A stretch of 64,000 nucleotides of DNA, taken from positions 362,440 through 426,439 of the forward strand of contig CAJTME010000001.1 in the NCBI GenBank assembly GCA_910577315.1, in the 5' to 3' direction. The notes beneath the pieces were generated by a model. That model was not told the DNA's origin. It was given only the letters and a program-made list of their open reading frames with translations, and did not search any database. Below are positions 61,552-64,000 of this stretch, in pieces; the stretch's first letter is position 1, and every line of letters starts with the position of its first letter. Source of the DNA: an uncultured Muribaculaceae bacterium (GTDB lineage: Bacteria; Bacteroidota; Bacteroidia; Bacteroidales; Muribaculaceae). Both the position numbers and the translations under genes were made by a program.

Positions 61552-61624
61552 AGCCGCGAGTGGGACTCGAACCCACGACCTTTTCGTTACGAATGAAATG
61601 CTCTACCAACTGAGCTATTGCGGC
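61552..61624 (-). tRNA. tRNA-Thr (anticodon CGT), with two A-C stem mismatches
   Basis: The minus strand reads GCCGCAATAGCTCAGTTGG and on, with anticodon loop TTCGTAA (CGT), T loop TTCGAGT and discriminator T. The acceptor stem has A6 opposite C67, and the anticodon stem has A31 opposite C39. All other stem positions pair. No CCA is encoded. It is either a functional variant or a decaying copy. Confidence 0.88.
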
Positions 61625-61648
61625 TTGGTCAAATTTTACTTTGCAAAG

Positions 61649-63040
61649 TTACAAATTATTCTGGTTTCCGGCGCTATATGTCAGCTGAATTTTTGCCTTG
61701 TCGAGCAAAATTTTGCACATCGCGGGCTTGGAAACATATGGCACGATGCTCGACACCACCGACGATGTTGTGCCGTAGTAGCCGGAGCTTGCCGAAGCCT
61801 CCATGTTTACCTGCACCGGGCACATGACAAATGTGTAGTCGTCCTCCGTAACTTTATCCTTGGCGAGCAAATCGAGCAGATAGCTGCGCATGCTGCCGAA
61901 GTTATAGCTGTTGGTGGTGGAGTTGTAGGCGGCATAGAATGATGTGACATTGTCGGCGAGCGAGTTGTCGGCAAAGAATTCTGCCTTCTTGTTCTTGAGC
62001 ACCATCAGGATATAGGGCGGCGGCGTTATCTCATAATTGTTCGTTATCTCCTCGGCCGGAATTGTCATCGAGAGAGTGTTCAGCACCCTGAGCTTATCGG
62101 CATGACGATTATAGGAAGCGATTATTTCAGGAGCGGGGAAACGCATCTCTACCTCATAGCCGGCAGGAGCAGCGAGCACATTGTCACCGGCGGCAACCAT
62201 CGCACGGAGTTCGGGTGCGATACTGTATCGGATGTTATTGTTCACAACCACCTCGGGGGTGACGGCGAAGTAGTCACCGGCGTAATATTTGGTCTCATAA
62301 CGGGCCGAGTCGGCATTATAAACCTCGCGGTGATAATAAAGACGGATTGAGGTTGTGGTGAAGTCGCTGATGCGTCCCGCGCCATACGACGAACGGATAT
62401 AGAAGCCCTTGAAAACATCGCGGGCAAACACCTCTGGGTCAGCGAACGACGCCGGATTCTTCACATAGGCGTCATACATCTCACGACCAAAATCAACAGG
62501 CAGGTGCATGGCCACATATATAATGCTGAGCTTCTTGACAGAGTCGGGCTCATTTATGGTCGACGCCACATAGACACCCGAGGCATAGGGGTTGGCAGAA
62601 TTGTAATAACCGTCCGGGTCGAAATCGGAATATATCGGATATGGGAGATCTTTATTAAGACGGAATACTTCGAGACCCATCGGGACGAGCGAGTCGCCGG
62701 TGAAATTACCGCGCGTCATCTGCATGAACAGCTTGACTGAATCGATGTTCTCGGAAGTTATATCGACAGTGTCAAGAGCAAGCGAGGGCATGAACTGACC
62801 GACAAAGTCGCTGCGGATTGAGCCGAATCCCTTTGCGTCGAGCGCACCGATGAGCTGGCTGAGGGTACGCGACTGCACAACCGGATTTTCGACAGAGTTG
62901 CCGGTCAACGTAAAGTTTGAATCAACCACAATGGTGACCGACTCGTCGGCGAGCGAGTTGCCGATGCCGGAGCTATCGGAACAAGCCACCGCCAACACAG
63001 CTGCCAATACAGCCGACAGCGCATATAACAATGATTTCAT
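61649..63040 (-). CDS. DUF4270 lipoprotein
   Basis: Starting at 63040 (MKSLLYALSAVLAAVLAVAC) gives 463 residues with a lipobox Cys. The longer frame to 63145 would run into the glycogen-synthase-like gene. The segments IGNSLADESVTIVVDSNFTL, VQSRTLSQLIGALDAKGFGS and SDFVGQFMP are typical of DUF4270 proteins of Bacteroidota. The function is unknown. It starts 11 bases after the stop of the upstream GT5 gene, so the two form an operon. Confidence 0.85.
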   Translation of the reverse strand: MKSLLYALSAVLAAVLAVACSDSSGIGNSLADESVTIVVDSNFTLTGNSVENPVVQSRTLSQLIGALDAKGFGSIRSDFVGQFMPSLALDTVDITSENIDSVKLFMQMTRGNFTGDSLVPMGLEVFRLNKDLPYPIYSDFDPDGYYNSANPYASGVYVASTINEPDSVKKLSIIYVAMHLPVDFGREMYDAYVKNPASFADPEVFARDVFKGFYIRSSYGAGRISDFTTTSIRLYYHREVYNADSARYETKYYAGDYFAVTPEVVVNNNIRYSIAPELRAMVAAGDNVLAAPAGYEVEMRFPAPEIIASYNRHADKLRVLNTLSMTIPAEEITNNYEITPPPYILMVLKNKKAEFFADNSLADNVTSFYAAYNSTTNSYNFGSMRSYLLDLLAKDKVTEDDYTFVMCPVQVNMEASASSGYYGTTSSVVSSIVPYVSKPAMCKILLDKAKIQLTYSAGNQNNL

Positions 63041-63050
63041 TGATGAATCT

Positions 63051-63857
63051 TTAAAGCGAGGTATAGAAAGCCTTGTAGGCCTCGACATAGTTCTCTTCAC
63101 CCGGATATTCGAGAAGGGGTTTGCCACTCTGACGGGCATACTCAATCAATTCGGGATCGACATTCGGCGAGCTTATGGCCACGGCGTCCGAGTAGTCAAT
63201 GGCGATGCGGTTGAGCGCCTTGTAATCGACAGGGGCGCCGGCAAGCTGTTTGATCCACTCTGCCTTGAATCCATCTTCCTCAAGCTTGGCAAACATGCGC
63301 TCGTCCAGATGTCCCTCAAACGGGTCATCGAACAGCGAGAACACGATTTTGGCATCGGAGAACGTGGGATCTTCACCATACATCTTACGCAGGTAAAGGG
63401 GCGACAGGGCGGTAATCCAGCCCGTACAATGGATGACGGAAGGAATCCAACGGAGTTTCTTGACGGTCTCAAGAACGCCGCGCACGAAGAATATGGCGCG
63501 CTCGTCGTTCTCATGGGCGAGAGTGACGGTTTCCAGACCATCTGTGGTATGACGCAGGAAATAATCATCATTGTCGATGAAGTAGACCTGCATCCTCGAC
63601 GGCTGGAGAGTGGCCACCTTGATGATTAACGGATGGTCTGTGTCGTCAATAACAATGTTGAGGCCCGACAGGCGTATGACCTCATGCAACTGGTTGCGGC
63701 GTTCGTTGATGCAACCGTAGCGCGGCATGAATGTACGCACCTCCGTACCGCTTTCCTGGATTCCCTGAGGGAGCATGCGGCCAAAGGTTGAGAGGGGGTC
63801 GGGGGCAAGATATGGAGTGATTTCTTGCGATATATACAGCACTTTCTTGACGTCCAT
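63051..63857 (-). CDS. Single-domain glycogen/starch synthase-like protein (GT5 N-terminal domain)
   Basis: These 268 residues cover only the first Rossmann domain of GT5 synthases: VLYISQEITPYLAPDPLSTF, then MPRYGCINERRNQLHEVIRL, VIHCTGWITALSPLYLRKMY and SDAVAISSPNVDPELIEY. Full enzymes have about 480 residues with a second ADP-glucose-binding domain that is absent here. The GT5 KxGGL-type motif is replaced near the start (LAPDPLSTF), so classical synthase activity is doubtful. Short versions of this type are common in Bacteroidota next to DUF4270 genes. Confidence 0.82.
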   Translation of the reverse strand: MDVKKVLYISQEITPYLAPDPLSTFGRMLPQGIQESGTEVRTFMPRYGCINERRNQLHEVIRLSGLNIVIDDTDHPLIIKVATLQPSRMQVYFIDNDDYFLRHTTDGLETVTLAHENDERAIFFVRGVLETVKKLRWIPSVIHCTGWITALSPLYLRKMYGEDPTFSDAKIVFSLFDDPFEGHLDERMFAKLEEDGFKAEWIKQLAGAPVDYKALNRIAIDYSDAVAISSPNVDPELIEYARQSGKPLLEYPGEENYVEAYKAFYTSL

Positions 63858-63882
63858 CTATATCAATTTTAGTTTTAATGTG

Positions 63883-63890
63883 CAAATTTA
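63883..63890 (-). promoter_or_regulatory. -7 box for the GT5-like/DUF4270 operon
   Basis: On the minus strand TAAATTTG (63890-63883) lies 26 bases before the ATG at 63857. No clear -33 TTTG. Confidence 0.5.
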
Positions 63891-63950
63891 CGAAAAATAA
63901 TCCATACCCCGCTCCACAGGCCGGGTATTTATGATTTTTTATAACAAAAA

Positions 63951-63980
63951 GAGCCCCGGGCGATTTCTCGTCCGGGGCTC
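63951..63980 (-). terminator. Terminator hairpin at the window end
   Basis: GAGCCCCGG (63951-63959) pairs with CCGGGGCTC (63972-63980). On the minus strand it is followed by TTTTTG, so it probably ends a minus-strand gene lying beyond base 64000. Confidence 0.75.
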
Positions 63981-64000
63981 GGATAGGGGGCGGTTACCTA

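Overview
The window looks like a chromosomal segment of a gut Bacteroidales, most likely family Muribaculaceae (formerly S24-7). The taxonomic call is inferred from gene content, with no 16S or marker gene in view. Supporting signs are GC-rich coding DNA (above half G+C by eye), Bacteroidota-type promoters (TTTG, about 19-21 nt, TAnnTTTG), a frdCAB fumarate reductase operon, a DUF4270 lipoprotein next to a single-domain glycogen-synthase-like gene, several secreted proteins with type IX-like C-terminal tails, and an oxalate operon of the kind reported for S24-7 genomes.

Layout. 1-3.8 kb: the 3' part of a Y_Y_Y/LuxR hybrid regulator, a relic of an M16 peptidase gene, and a minus-strand ABC transporter operon ending in a GntR/YtrA-type repressor. 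4-9.8 kb: a family 2 glycosyltransferase, an Lrp/AsnC regulator, a secreted M64 peptidase whose start codon sits in the loop of a 25-bp inverted repeat, and a TonB-type barrel protein. 9.8-15.4 kb: a histidine kinase, pyrE with an SRPBCC partner, a Rieske-like lipoprotein with altered ligands, and an SGNH/MBOAT O-acetylation pair. 15.4-21.2 kb: a complete RND efflux operon. 21.2-25.4 kb: frc-oxc-AEC transporter, an oxalate degradation operon bounded by strong hairpins. 25.4-29.2 kb: frdCAB on the minus strand. 29.4-32 kb: a small unknown protein, a lipoprotein cyclophilin and an M16 peptidase.

32-44.1 kb is dominated by two adjacent giant surface proteins of 1293 and 2680 residues. The first carries starch-binding-like modules and a dockerin; the second starts with a cohesin-like domain. 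After a strong terminator comes tRNA-Gly(CCC), followed by a lower-GC patch (44.35-47.86 kb) that holds an integrase N-terminal relic, a truncated RelE/HigB-like toxin, a LemA gene with a 575-residue membrane partner, and the C-terminal relic of an XRE antitoxin. This reads as a decayed integrated element.

47.9-64 kb: an NlpE-like lipoprotein, an alpha/beta hydrolase, a cytidylate-kinase-like protein and nagB. A very AT-rich membrane-protein gene follows, lying between two near-identical copies of the nagB 3' end plus terminator. Then come two more secreted proteins with type IX-like tails, a promoter with a long structured leader, YitT, ptb-buk, an SH3 membrane lipoprotein, tRNA-Thr(CGT) with two A-C stem mismatches, the DUF4270 lipoprotein and the glycogen-synthase-like gene.

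Metabolic theme: anaerobic fermentation (fumarate respiration, acyl-phosphate ATP formation by Ptb-Buk, oxalate decarboxylation) together with glycan handling at the cell surface. The least explained regions are the cohesin/dockerin giant pair, the LemA island at tRNA-Gly, the insertion behind nagB, and the hairpin elements at the M64 start and upstream of the 309-residue gene.
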